Assembly (NCBI RefSeq): GCF_014235845.1
Contig: NZ_JACJUQ010000014.1
Coordinates: 1 to 64,000 of the forward strand
Source: Pontivivens nitratireducens
Lineage (GTDB): Bacteria > Pseudomonadota > Alphaproteobacteria > Rhodobacterales > Rhodobacteraceae
Direction: 5' to 3'
DNA: 64,000 nt
The translations under genes and the position numbers were made by a program. Each line of letters starts with the position of its first letter. Position 1 is the first letter of the stretch. This document shows positions 44,329 through 53,624 of this stretch, piece after piece. Under the pieces are notes generated by a model that searched no databases, was not told the DNA's origin, and was given only the letters and a program-made list of their open reading frames with translations.

Positions 44329-45081
44329 ATGCGGGCGACAGATGGCAAGCAGGCGTTCATGGGGCAGGGCGCCGCGGAACGCAAATACGATCTTCTCACC
44401 GCGCTTGGCGCGTGGGGGATGGGGCAGGGCGGTGCGGAGGCGATGCTGGCCTTGCGGCTGAGCACGCTGATCACGGCCCGGTACAATTGGCGGCGCGATG
44501 AGTTGACCACCGGCCAGCGTGAGATCGCGGCGCTGTGGTCGGTGGATACGCGCACGGTCAAGCGGCAGATGGCGCGGTTGCGTGAGCTTGGCTGGCTGGT
44601 GCTGGTGCGGCAGGGCGCGCGGGGCCGGGTGGCGGTCTACCGGCTGGATACGGCCGCGATCCTGCATGCGACGCGCGACAGTTTCGCGAATGTCGGCCCG
44701 GATTTCCTCGCGCGGATGACCGGAGACGGCATGGGCGATGGCACGGGCAATGACTTGAGGGCGTCGCAGCGAGATGGGCAGTCGAGCGGGCAAGCACGGG
44801 AGCAGGCGGGCAACGTCGTGCGCTTTCCCGGCATCGCGGAGCCGGACGGGCAGGATGCGGGATGGGCGCGGATCTCGGGCCGGTTGCAGCGGGCGAATCC
44901 CCATACCCATGCGGCCTGGATCGCCGGATTGGCCGGACGGGTCGAGGTGGATCGGCTGATCCTGCGCGCGCCCAGCCGGTTTCATGCACGGCATGTCTCC
45001 ACCCATTTGCGCGACACGATCTACAGCATGGCGGCGCTGGACGGCATCCGGCGGATCAGCATCGAGGGGATCGACCGCTAG
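44329..45081 (+). CDS. DnaA-like plasmid replication initiator
   Basis: A 250-residue replicase. A winged-helix region (about 55-105, TTGQREIAALWSVDTRTVKR and RLRELGWLVLVRQGARGRV) is followed by a linker and a C-terminal segment (about 185-245) that resembles the DnaA N-terminal domain: W-x2-I...L, THAAWIAGLAG, LILRAPSRFHARHV and THLRDTIYSM. This layout matches the DnaA-like replicases that define one of the plasmid types of Rhodobacterales. Divergent from parAB with iteron-like repeats between. The ATG at 44329 has AGGA upstream; 44281 is a possible earlier start. Confidence 0.82.
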   Translation: MRATDGKQAFMGQGAAERKYDLLTALGAWGMGQGGAEAMLALRLSTLITARYNWRRDELTTGQREIAALWSVDTRTVKRQMARLRELGWLVLVRQGARGRVAVYRLDTAAILHATRDSFANVGPDFLARMTGDGMGDGTGNDLRASQRDGQSSGQAREQAGNVVRFPGIAEPDGQDAGWARISGRLQRANPHTHAAWIAGLAGRVEVDRLILRAPSRFHARHVSTHLRDTIYSMAALDGIRRISIEGIDR

Positions 45082-45437
45082 AGAGGACGTGCCGGGGGTG
45101 CTGTGCCGATTCAATGCCGCATGTACAAGGCGTTGGATGGGACCGTGCCGATCATGGTCACCGCCGGCAACAATTACGCCAACGGTTGCAATGTCTAGAT
45201 GCATTAGGGCTAGAGAGAGTCGGTCGTACTTTAAGATACTGCTTTCAAATCATAATTTCGCTATAGAGCGGATTGCCTCCTAATACTGCGCAATCTTGCA
45301 GAATTCAGTTTTCGTCCTTCATATTTGCCGTCGCGACGCGCCACCGGATGGGTCGGGTGGCCACGTGGGCACATGATTTTCTTCCTGGCATCCTTCCTCT
45401 TGGCATCGGGGCGAAAGCGCGGCCTGCCGCACCGCCG
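45082..45437. other. Non-coding stretch between the replicase and the Fic gene
   Basis: No convincing gene. It is more AT-rich from about 45190 to 45330 and could hold terminator or origin sequence. A 25-codon frame at 45121-45198 reads MVTAGNNYANGCNV at its end, faintly like a subtilase motif, but is too short to call. Confidence 0.5.
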
Positions 45438-46544
45438 TTACCATGTCAGCAGGTAGCGGGTGGAGCGACCGCCGGAGGTGGAGCGGATGAGCGCGCCGGC
45501 GGACTCAATCATCGTCAGATCGCGGGTGGCGGTGGCGGCGGAGACTTTGGCCATCCTGGCATAGGGACCGGCGGACAGGCCCTGTTCCACGCGGATTTGC
45601 CCCTGTTCGAACAGGCGGCGCAGCACGGCGAGGGGGCGCGGCGGCAGGTCGGCATGGGCGGTGAGGTAGGCGTTGCGACGCACCAGAAAGCGGGCCTGCG
45701 CCGCCGCTTCGGTGATCCCGGCATCCAGACGGTCGAGAAACCACAGCACGAAGCCGGTGGCGTCGATATGGTCGCCCGCGTCGCGGCGACCGGTTTGCAG
45801 GGCGGCGTAATAGCCGCGCTTGTCCGCCTCGATCTGGCGGGACAGGGAGAAGGGCAGGGCGCCCTGGGTGGCGAAGATACGCTCGACTATGGCGCGCCCG
45901 ATCCGGCCATTTCCATCGGCAAAGGGGTGGATGGATTCGAACCACAGATGCGCGAGGGCGGCCCGCACGGGCAGGGGGTGCGTGTCCCGCGCCAGCCAGC
46001 CGAGGAAGCGTTGCATTTCCTGGGGCACCCGCTCGGGCGGGGGGGCAGAATAGAGCACGTCGCGCGGCTGACCGCTGGGACCGCGCACGATGTCGATGGG
46101 AAAGCTGCGCCAGCGGCCGGGATCCTCAACCTCCATCCCGTGGAACAGCAGCGCATGCCAGCGGTGCAGGGTCGGGATGTCGAAGGGGGCTTGCGAATCT
46201 TCCTCGCTGGCGTCGGGGACACGCGTGTCAGCGGTGCGGGCGTCCAGCATCAGCTCGGCGATGGCGTCGCTGCGCCGTTGTGGCACGGTCTGCCGGTGGG
46301 TCAGTGAGGCGATTACGGAGGCTTCGATTTCGGGCGCGGGCAGGCGGACGCCCTCGATCGCGAAGCTGGCCAGAGCCTCACCCGTGATGGCGCGCAGGAA
46401 AATCTCCTGTCGCTCCGCTGCGCTCAACCCCGCGTGCAGGCCGTCGATGCTGCCCAGACGGGCCATGACATGGGCGAGGGGACGCTCCGTCTTGGCGGGG
46501 TCGTGACGGAAATGCGGCCAGGCGGGACTGTTCCAGATGTGCAT
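45438..46544 (-). CDS. Fic family protein, class II, with N-terminal DUF4172
   Basis: A 368-residue Fic enzyme that probably AMPylates or otherwise modifies a target protein. The catalytic motif HPFADGNGRIGRAI is complete. An N-terminal DUF4172-like domain starts MHIWNSPAWPHFRHDP and contains SFAIEG, the class II inhibitory motif whose Glu blocks the active site. A C-terminal winged helix (YARMAKVSAATATRDLTMIE) suggests DNA binding or autoregulation. Start at ATG 46544 fits the family N-terminus; a TTG at 46580 is possible. Neither has a ribosome site. Repeated sequence overlaps the start region. Confidence 0.88.
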   Translation of the reverse strand: MHIWNSPAWPHFRHDPAKTERPLAHVMARLGSIDGLHAGLSAAERQEIFLRAITGEALASFAIEGVRLPAPEIEASVIASLTHRQTVPQRRSDAIAELMLDARTADTRVPDASEEDSQAPFDIPTLHRWHALLFHGMEVEDPGRWRSFPIDIVRGPSGQPRDVLYSAPPPERVPQEMQRFLGWLARDTHPLPVRAALAHLWFESIHPFADGNGRIGRAIVERIFATQGALPFSLSRQIEADKRGYYAALQTGRRDAGDHIDATGFVLWFLDRLDAGITEAAAQARFLVRRNAYLTAHADLPPRPLAVLRRLFEQGQIRVEQGLSAGPYARMAKVSAATATRDLTMIESAGALIRSTSGGRSTRYLLTW

Positions 46545-46598
46545 GAGGGGATTATGGGGGATATTCGCGTCATGAATCAAGAAAATATGAGGGGATTA
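46543..46598. repeat. Direct repeat at the start of the Fic gene
   Basis: ATGAGGGGATTA occurs at 46543-46554 and 46587-46598, 44 bases apart, covering the Fic start codon and its upstream region. A possible operator for autoregulation by the winged-helix part of the Fic protein. Confidence 0.55.
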
Positions 46599-46729
46599 GC
46601 GGGAATAATCGCCTCACGCCCCGCTGGTGTCGCGCCGATGCGGGGGGTGGCCGGATACAGGATTTAAGATGGCGCGAAACCTGTATATGAGTGCATACCA
46701 GAACAGTCGTACAACGAAGAGGCCCGTCC

Positions 46730-48937
46730 ATGTCTACCCCCGCACCCATCGTTTATACCGTCACCGACGAGGCGCCGCAGCTGGCGTCCGCTTCGCTGCT
46801 GCCCATCGTGCGCCGCTTCGCCGCGATGGCGGGGGTCGATGTGGTGGAGCGCGACATTTCTCTGGCGGGGCGTATCCTGGCGGTGTTTCCCGACAGCCTG
46901 ACCGAGGCGCAGCGCCAGTCCGACGATCTGGCATGGCTGGGGGAGCTGGTGACAAAGCCCGAGGCGAATGTGATCAAGCTGCCCAACGTCTCCGCCTCCG
47001 TGCCTCAGCTGGTTGCGGCGATCGGTGAGTTGCAGGCCGCGAGCTATGCCGTGCCCGACTACCCCGAGGCTCCCGCCACCGAGGCGGAGAAGGACGCCCG
47101 CGCGCGCTACGATTCCATCAAGGGATCGGCCGTGAACCCGGTGCTGCGTGAGGGCAATTCGGACCGTCGCGCGCCGGCCGCCGTCAAGGCTTATGCCAAG
47201 TGCAACCCCCATTCCATGGGCACGTGGAGCGCGGACAGCAAGACGCGGGTCTCCACCATGGATGCGGGCGATTTCCGCTCGAATGAGAAGAGCGTGACGC
47301 TGGACGGCGACGCGACCCTCTCCATCGTGCACAAGGGCGCGAATGGGGAAACCGTGCTGAAGGACGGCATTTCGCTGCCCGCAGGCACCATCGTGGACGC
47401 GACGTTCATGAGCGTCGCCGCGCTGACGTCCTTCCTGGACGAGGCGATTGCGCAGACGGCGCAGGATGGCACGTTGTTCTCGCTGCACCTGAAGGCCACG
47501 ATGATGAAGGTGTCGGACCCGATCATCTTCGGCCATGCGGTGCGCACGTACCTCGCGCCGGTGTTCGAGAAGTACGGCGAGGCGCTGGCCGCTGCGGGTG
47601 CGAATCCGAACGGCGGGCTGGGCTCGATGCTCGACGTGATCGACGGCATGGACAACGGCGCGGAAATCCGGGCCGAGATCGACGCGGTGCTGGGCCAGCG
47701 CCCACCGATGTACATGGTCAATTCGGACAAGGGGATCAGCAATCTGCATGTGCCCTCGGACGTGATCATCGACGCCTCGATGCCGGCGGTTCTGCGCGCG
47801 GGCGGCAAGGGCTGGGGCCCGGACGGGGCCGAGGGTGACACCAATTGCGTGATCCCCGACAGCTCCTACGCTGCCGTCTATGCGCGCAGCGTCGATTTCT
47901 TCAAGCAACATGGCGCGCTGGATCCGGCGACCGCCGGCACGGTGCAGAATGTCGGGCTGATGGCCAAGAAGGCCGAGGAATACGGATCGCACCCCACCAC
48001 CTTCGAGATGTCGGAGTCCGGCACGGTTGAGGTGCGCGACGGCGACACGGTTCTGATGTCGCATGACGTGGCGGCGGGCGATATCTGGCGCATGGCGACC
48101 ACCCGGTCCGAGGCGGTGGTGAACTGGGTCGAACTGGCGTTGGAGCGGCAGCGGCTGACCGGCTACAAGACTGTGTTCTGGCTGGATGAGACCCGCGCCC
48201 ACGATGCCGAATTGCTCAAGATGATCCGCCCGCAGATCGAGGCGGCAGGCGCGTCGGACAAGGTGTCCGTCATGGCCCCGGCCGAGGCGACGACCGATGC
48301 GTTCGAGACGATCTTCAAGGGTGAGAACACCATCGCGGTGACCGGCAACGTGCTGCGCGATTACCTTACCGACCTTTATCCGATTCTGGAGGTCGGCACC
48401 TCGGCCAAGATGCTGTCCGTGGTCAAGCTGATGAATGGCGGCGGTCTGTTCGAGACGGGGGCCGGAGGCTCCGCCCCCAAGCACGTGCAGCAATTGGTCG
48501 AGCAGAATCACCTGCGCTGGGACAGCCTGGGTGAGTTCTGCGCGCTGGCGGAATCCCTGCGCTTCGCGGGCGAAAGTGCTGACGATCTGGCGCTGAAGGT
48601 GCTGGGCGACACGGCGGACGACGCCATCACCAAACTGCTGGGTGAGGGCAAGTCGCCGGGCCGCAAGGTGGGGCAGGACGACAACCGCGACAGCCATTTC
48701 CACTTCGCCCTGTACTGGGCCGAGGCGCTGGCCGCGCAGAGCGATGCGCCTGAATTGGCCGAAAAGTTCGCGCCGCTGGCCAAGGCCCTGTCGGACAAGG
48801 CCGACACGATCCGTGAGGAGCTGAAGCAGGGCCGGGGCGAAGCGGTCGATCTGGGCGGCTATTACCGCACGGACCCGGCAAAGGTGGCGCGGATCATGCG
48901 CCCCTCCACCACGCTGAACGGCCTGATCGACGGCTAA
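46730..48937 (+). CDS. icd: Isocitrate dehydrogenase, NADP-dependent, monomeric type
   Basis: A 735-residue TCA-cycle enzyme converting isocitrate to 2-oxoglutarate, of the large monomeric class (about 740 residues) rather than the 400-residue dimeric class. Characteristic segments are [48 protein letters not shown] and [19 protein letters not shown]. The ATG at 46730 has GAGG nine bases upstream; a longer frame to 46691 is not family-like. Its presence beside plasmid replication genes is notable. A GC hairpin without T run (48952-48981) follows the stop. Confidence 0.97.
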   Translation: MSTPAPIVYTVTDEAPQLASASLLPIVRRFAAMAGVDVVERDISLAGRILAVFPDSLTEAQRQSDDLAWLGELVTKPEANVIKLPNVSASVPQLVAAIGELQAASYAVPDYPEAPATEAEKDARARYDSIKGSAVNPVLREGNSDRRAPAAVKAYAKCNPHSMGTWSADSKTRVSTMDAGDFRSNEKSVTLDGDATLSIVHKGANGETVLKDGISLPAGTIVDATFMSVAALTSFLDEAIAQTAQDGTLFSLHLKATMMKVSDPIIFGHAVRTYLAPVFEKYGEALAAAGANPNGGLGSMLDVIDGMDNGAEIRAEIDAVLGQRPPMYMVNSDKGISNLHVPSDVIIDASMPAVLRAGGKGWGPDGAEGDTNCVIPDSSYAAVYARSVDFFKQHGALDPATAGTVQNVGLMAKKAEEYGSHPTTFEMSESGTVEVRDGDTVLMSHDVAAGDIWRMATTRSEAVVNWVELALERQRLTGYKTVFWLDETRAHDAELLKMIRPQIEAAGASDKVSVMAPAEATTDAFETIFKGENTIAVTGNVLRDYLTDLYPILEVGTSAKMLSVVKLMNGGGLFETGAGGSAPKHVQQLVEQNHLRWDSLGEFCALAESLRFAGESADDLALKVLGDTADDAITKLLGEGKSPGRKVGQDDNRDSHFHFALYWAEALAAQSDAPELAEKFAPLAKALSDKADTIREELKQGRGEAVDLGGYYRTDPAKVARIMRPSTTLNGLIDG

Positions 48938-49285
48938 GCAGCATGGCAATCGGGGGTGCGGTCACGATAGGTCGCGCCCCCTGAAATGCGCCGCTGTTGA
49001 GGCGGAAGGCTGGCGGGTGGGCAGGCCCCCGCGACACCTATCGCCAAGGTCTGCGCAGACGCGCGGACCCCTGCGGGGCGCGCAAGGCGTCCGCATGTGC
49101 GCATCATGGGACGAAAACGGCCCCTCCGCGCGCGGGCCGTCCAACCCGGTTTGGCAATCCGGTTTTGGCATTCCAGCTTCGGCAATTCGGTGACTGAACG
49201 GGTGGAGCAAAGCGATCTTTCGCGTGAGGGCGCGGTGGATTAGGATGAGGACGGGCAAAGCCTTCAGATGAACTGGAGAAGATGA
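48938..49285. other. Non-coding stretch after icd
   Basis: No convincing gene in 348 bases. Contains a hairpin at 48952-48981 (GGGGGTGCG against CGCGCCCCC, no T run), possibly the icd transcript end, and three loosely similar GGCAATNCGG units near 49152-49190. Confidence 0.5.
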
Positions 49286-49642
49286 ATGAGCAAGGCCGCG
49301 ATCCTCGTGCTGGAGGATGACGCGCTGATCGCGATGGATATCGAGATGACCCTGTTGGACGCCGGGTATGATACTGTTTGGGTGCATACCAATTCCGCCT
49401 CCGCGCTCGACCAGATCGCGCGGGAGGCACCGGGTGCGGCGCTGCTGGATTTCAATCTGGGGCAGGGCAAGGTCAGCCTGCCGGTCGCGCAGGAGCTGAA
49501 GGAACGGGGCATCCCGTTCGTCTTCCTCAGCGGCTATTCCGACGCGACGGTTTCGTTGCCCGAGGGGTTGGGCGACCGGCGCAGGATCGCGAAGCCGTTT
49601 CAGGCGCAGGAGTTGGTGAAGGCGGTGGGCGAAATGCTCTGA
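49286..49642 (+). CDS. Single-domain response regulator
   Basis: A 118-residue receiver domain without output domain. Acidic pair DD (11-12) in VLEDDALIA, phosphoacceptor Asp55 in AALLDFNLG, the Ser in FVFLSGYSD and the Lys in RIAKPFQ are all present. Such proteins relay phosphate from hybrid kinases or act on partners directly; this CheY-like subclass is common in alphaproteobacteria. GGAGAAG precedes the ATG. No kinase is adjacent. Confidence 0.92.
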   Translation: MSKAAILVLEDDALIAMDIEMTLLDAGYDTVWVHTNSASALDQIAREAPGAALLDFNLGQGKVSLPVAQELKERGIPFVFLSGYSDATVSLPEGLGDRRRIAKPFQAQELVKAVGEML

Positions 49643-49653
49643 CCCCCCCCCCC
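49643..49653 (+). repeat. Run of eleven C
   Basis: A C11 tract directly follows the response regulator stop codon and precedes the sulfotransferase by 90 bases. Homopolymers of this length are prone to slippage, and also to sequencing error. Confidence 0.8.
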
Positions 49654-49743
49654 GGCGGGCCGGGGCGGGGAACCGTGCCACCGTGGGAAGCGTTGTCGCA
49701 GGCATTGTCGGGCATACGCAATCATTGCTGCGGGGGAGGGGAG

Positions 49744-50526
49744 ATGGTGAAACGCCCATCCTATGTATTCGTCGGTGGTTTGCACCGCTCGGGCACCAGC
49801 CTGCTGGCCGGGCTGATCGGGCAGCATCCTGACATCGGCACCATCGAGGGCGCGCCGGTCCCGGAACAGGAGGGCGTCTATCTGCAAGGTGCGATTGCCC
49901 ATACCGCGCGGCATGGGGTGCCCGGTGACTTCGCCCACGATCCCGATCAGCATCTGACGGAACTCAGCCCCTGCAACACGCTGGAAACCGCCACCCGCCT
50001 GACCCGCGACTGGGACGGTTGGTTCCAGCCCGGCACGCCCTGGCGGATCGAGAAATCGCCGGTGAACCTGCTGCGCGCGCGGCTGTATCAACAGCTTTTC
50101 CCCATGGCGCATTTCATTTTTCTGGTGCGTCACCCCCTCGCCGTGTCGCGGGCCACGGCGAAATGGTCGGGGAAAACCGAGAGCGAACTTCTTGAACATT
50201 GGCAGGCGGCTTACCAGATCGTCGAGCGGGATTTGTCGTATCTGCATTGCGCGCTGGTGCTGCGATACGAGGACCTTTGCGCCGCGCCGGCTCAGGTGAT
50301 GGACCGGGTGGCGGCGTTTCTCGCGCTCGACCCGGCGCCGTTTCACCGGGGGGTGCACGATGTTCACGACGGCAATGCCCGCTATCTGGACGCCGCGCCA
50401 GCGGGGCCGCTGCCGGAAATTGCCGGGCGTCTGGGATACGGTCCCGATGGGGTTCGCGCCCCGATGGCTGAGGGTTTCGCGTGTCGCCATGTCTTCCGCT
50501 CGATCCGGGAGGCTGTCGATCCGTAA
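49744..50526 (+). CDS. Sulfotransferase family protein
   Basis: A 260-residue PAPS-dependent sulfotransferase. The 5'-phosphosulfate loop is GGLHRSGTSLLAGLI (11-25) and the 3'-phosphate site is FLVRHPLAVSRATAKWS. The start has GGGGAGG and GGGGAG immediately upstream, and upstream frame extension overlaps the response regulator. With the downstream glycosyltransferases it may sulfate an extracellular glycan or lipid; acceptor unknown. Confidence 0.87.
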   Translation: MVKRPSYVFVGGLHRSGTSLLAGLIGQHPDIGTIEGAPVPEQEGVYLQGAIAHTARHGVPGDFAHDPDQHLTELSPCNTLETATRLTRDWDGWFQPGTPWRIEKSPVNLLRARLYQQLFPMAHFIFLVRHPLAVSRATAKWSGKTESELLEHWQAAYQIVERDLSYLHCALVLRYEDLCAAPAQVMDRVAAFLALDPAPFHRGVHDVHDGNARYLDAAPAGPLPEIAGRLGYGPDGVRAPMAEGFACRHVFRSIREAVDP

Positions 50527-50590
50527 CATGCGGATGGCGTGACATTTCAGGACGCGGGCCCCCTCTGCCCCATGGATGGAGAAAGGCGGA

Positions 50591-51313
50591 ATGAAAAGTG
50601 CATTGATCTGCCGTCTGGAACGGTCCGTCGTTCTGACCGCCGAGGAGCGTGACTGGATCGCCCGACTGGAACGTGAGGAACGGCCGGTCGCCGCGCGCAC
50701 CACCCTTTATGCCGAGGGGGAGCCGATGACCGACGGTCACGTCCTGCGCTATGGCTGGGCCATCGTGCGCGGGCGCTGCGTCAACGGGCGCGCGCCGATC
50801 CTGCGGATCTATCTGCCGGGGGAGATTATCGGCCTGGCGGAGCTGGGCCGGGCGGAGGCCGTGCACAGCATACAGATGCAGACCGATGGCAGCGTCAGCA
50901 CCTTTCCCCGCGTCCTGTTCGCGGAGCTGATTGCGGACGCGCCGCGCCTTGCCGCCCTGCTGGTGTCGCTGAGCAGTCTGGACCAGATCGTGCTGCGCGA
51001 ATGGCTGGGGGCGTTGACGCGCATGGACGGCGCGTCGCGGCTGATCCACTTCCTGTTGCAGATGCGCGACCGGCTGGCGCCGCTGTCCGGCCATAAATCG
51101 GCGCGGTTCGAGTTGCCGTTCAGTCAGGCGGAAATCGCGGATATTCTGGGCGTCACCACGGTTTACGTGAACCGGATGTTCCAGACCCTGCGCAAGGAGG
51201 GACGGCTGGAAAACCACGGGCGCAGCGTGCGGTTGCTGGATGTCGCCGGGATGGAGCGTGACGTGGGCTACCGCGACGTTCAGCAGGGCCTTTATACGGA
51301 CTGGTTCACGTGA
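50591..51313 (+). CDS. Crp/Fnr family transcriptional regulator
   Basis: A 240-residue Crp-type regulator: a cyclic-nucleotide-binding-like domain (about 15-130, with YLPGEIIGLAELGRAEAVHS) and a C-terminal HTH (FSQAEIADILGVTTVYVNRM). No Fe-S cysteine cluster. AAAGGCGG lies just before the ATG at 50591. Same direction as the flanking sulfotransferase and glycosyltransferase genes, so it probably controls this glycan locus. Effector unknown. Confidence 0.88.
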   Translation: MKSALICRLERSVVLTAEERDWIARLEREERPVAARTTLYAEGEPMTDGHVLRYGWAIVRGRCVNGRAPILRIYLPGEIIGLAELGRAEAVHSIQMQTDGSVSTFPRVLFAELIADAPRLAALLVSLSSLDQIVLREWLGALTRMDGASRLIHFLLQMRDRLAPLSGHKSARFELPFSQAEIADILGVTTVYVNRMFQTLRKEGRLENHGRSVRLLDVAGMERDVGYRDVQQGLYTDWFT

Positions 51314-51479
51314 ACGCGCGCGCCGTAACGCGGCAATTGGCCAAGTCAAAGCGAAAATCGCGCAGCTGAACAGTAGTATATTGTTTTCGAACAAAGTCGG
51401 GAAATCGGGCATTTCGCGGCGGTTGGCACGCATCCTTTTGCGCGGCCCGCCGTTGTGACCTTGTTGAAAGGACCCGCCG

Positions 51480-53621
51480 ATGCCCTCCGCTCAGTCAAAC
51501 TACCATCAGGACATTCCTGCCGCCAGTAACGATATCGCGAAGATTGCACGTGGCCGGATCTCGCCCGGCCCGGTCCGGGGCAGGGGCAGGGTGGCGGCTG
51601 CGGATCGCGGTGTGCATATCGTGCATCTGGCCCTGGGCGGGTGCCTGTCCGCGCCGCCGGTGAATTACGGCCTGACCGAGGATACCGGCGGGCATATCGG
51701 CTATATCCTGGGGGCCGCGATGGCACAGATCGCCTGCGCCGGTGTCGGGCGGGTCGAGATCTTCACCCGTGCCTTTGACGGGTTCGAAGGCCGCTATCGG
51801 GCGGAGGTGGAGCAGATCGTGCCCGGCTGCACCATCCGCCGCCTGACGACGCGCAACCTTGCGTATCTGGAGAAAAGCGCCCTCGCGGCTGAGGTTGCGG
51901 CCTATCAGGAGGCCTTTCTGGAGCATCTGGCCCGTGGCCCGCGCCCCGACGTGATCCACGCGCATTTCGCGGATGCCGCCGGAATTGCCGCCGCTGCCGC
52001 CGAAAGGTTCGGTATCCCGTGGTTCTACACACCGCATTCGCTGGCGCTGGACAAGGTCGCCGCGCTGGGAACCGCCTGCCCGGATGAGCGGGCGCGCATC
52101 GCGCGGGAACGCGCCGCGATTGCGGGGGCGGATGCGATCCTCGTGTCCTCTCGGGATGAGGCGGAACGACAGGTTCTGGCCTATGATCAGGGCGCGGCGG
52201 GCCGGTGTCATCGGGTAAATCCCGGTGTGATGCTGCCGCCGGACTCCGGCGCGCAGGCGGCGCGCGCGCTGATTGATCCGCTGCTGGACGATCCGCAAAA
52301 GCCGATCCTGCTGGCCATCGCGCGCCCGGTGCGGAAAAAGAATCTGGCGGCCCTCGTCCGGGCCTATGCCGCGACGCCGGCGCTGCAACGCCGCGCCAAT
52401 CTGGTCATTCTGGCCGGGCAGCGGCCCGTCGGTCCCGCCTCCAACCCGGTGATCGCGGAGGTTGAGCGCCTGATCGCCGCGCATGGCCTGCAGGGCAAGG
52501 TGGCCGTGCCCCACCGTCACGATCAGATGCAGGTGAGGGCGCTTTACACGCTGGCCGCACAGGGCGGAGTGTTCGTGAACCCGGCATTCAACGAACCGTT
52601 CGGCCTGACCATCGTTGAGGCAGCGCAGGTCGGGGTGCCGGTGGTGGCCACGCAGGTGGGCGGGCCGTCCGATATCCTCAAGGATCTGGATCAGGGCGTG
52701 CTGATCGATCCGACCGATGACGCGGCCATCGCCGCCGCCTGCCTGTCGCAACTGGACGAACCCGCGCGCCGGCGCGCCGCCGTGGCGCAGGAGAGGGCGA
52801 GAGCGCAATTCGACTGGACCGCCTATGCCGCGCGCAGCGTGGAAATCCTGCGCGGCCTGCATTCCGCGCGCCCGGCATCCCCCGCGCCATCGCAGCTTTT
52901 CGCCAGTGACATCGACGGCACGTTGACCGGATGCCCGGAGGGTGTGCGCGGTTTCGCGCAATGGCGGCACCTGCGGCCCCACACCCGCTTTGCCTGCGTC
53001 ACGGGCCGCGCGATGGGTGAGGCGCAGCGCGTGCTGTCGCTGTGGAAGCTGCCGGAACCGGACGTGTTCATCACCTCCGTCGGGAGCGAAATCTGGCGGC
53101 GGCAGGGAACCGCGCTGGTGCTGTGTCAGGATTATGCCGGGCATATCTCACCCGGGTGGGAGCCGGAGGCGGTCGCGGATCTGGCCGCGCGGCTGCACAT
53201 CCGCAACCAGCCGGAATATGAGCGTCGGCGGTGGAAGGTCTCGTTCCTGGGCGATGCGGATCAGGCTGCCGCCCTGCGCGATCTGATGCGGGCCGAGGGC
53301 GTGGAGGGGCGTGTCATCGCCTCACACGCGAGCTTCATCGACGTGCTGCCGCAACGGGCCGGAAAGGCCGCCGCCATCCGGTTCGAGGCTGCGCGCAGCG
53401 GTCTGGAGGAGGGTGACTGCATCGTTGCGGGCGACAGCGGCAATGATCGCGACATGCTGGAGAGCTTCGCCAACGCCATCGTGCCCGCAAATGCCTATGC
53501 CGAGCTGGCGACCCTGCGCAATCCGACCCTCTATCGCAGTGCGTATCCCTATGCGCGTGGCGTGGTGGACGGGTTGCGCGCCCTCGACACGGAAGCGGCC
53601 GCCCGGATCGCGGCGGAGTGA
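51480..53621 (+). CDS. Sucrose-phosphate-synthase-like glycosyltransferase fused to a HAD phosphatase
   Basis: A 713-residue bifunctional protein. Residues about 35-460 are a GT4 glycosyltransferase of the sucrose-phosphate synthase type: TEDTGGHIGYILGAAMAQ, VIHAHFADAAG, a donor-site LAIARPVRKKNL and NPAFNEPFGLTIVEAAQVGV. Residues about 470-713 are a HAD-IIB phosphatase: DIDGT (nucleophile Asp477), VTGRAMGEA and GDSGND (651-656). Synthase and phosphatase for one sugar phosphate on one chain would make sucrose, mannosylfructose or a similar disaccharide. AAAGGA precedes the ATG. First of four glycosyltransferase genes with close spacing. Confidence 0.88.
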   Translation: MPSAQSNYHQDIPAASNDIAKIARGRISPGPVRGRGRVAAADRGVHIVHLALGGCLSAPPVNYGLTEDTGGHIGYILGAAMAQIACAGVGRVEIFTRAFDGFEGRYRAEVEQIVPGCTIRRLTTRNLAYLEKSALAAEVAAYQEAFLEHLARGPRPDVIHAHFADAAGIAAAAAERFGIPWFYTPHSLALDKVAALGTACPDERARIARERAAIAGADAILVSSRDEAERQVLAYDQGAAGRCHRVNPGVMLPPDSGAQAARALIDPLLDDPQKPILLAIARPVRKKNLAALVRAYAATPALQRRANLVILAGQRPVGPASNPVIAEVERLIAAHGLQGKVAVPHRHDQMQVRALYTLAAQGGVFVNPAFNEPFGLTIVEAAQVGVPVVATQVGGPSDILKDLDQGVLIDPTDDAAIAAACLSQLDEPARRRAAVAQERARAQFDWTAYAARSVEILRGLHSARPASPAPSQLFASDIDGTLTGCPEGVRGFAQWRHLRPHTRFACVTGRAMGEAQRVLSLWKLPEPDVFITSVGSEIWRRQGTALVLCQDYAGHISPGWEPEAVADLAARLHIRNQPEYERRRWKVSFLGDADQAAALRDLMRAEGVEGRVIASHASFIDVLPQRAGKAAAIRFEAARSGLEEGDCIVAGDSGNDRDMLESFANAIVPANAYAELATLRNPTLYRSAYPYARGVVDGLRALDTEAAARIAAE

Positions 53622-53624
53622 GCC

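Noticed and set aside
45121-45198. 25-codon frame ending in a subtilase-like AGNNYANGC motif
   Set aside because: Too short, no ribosome site, and the resemblance rests on about ten residues.
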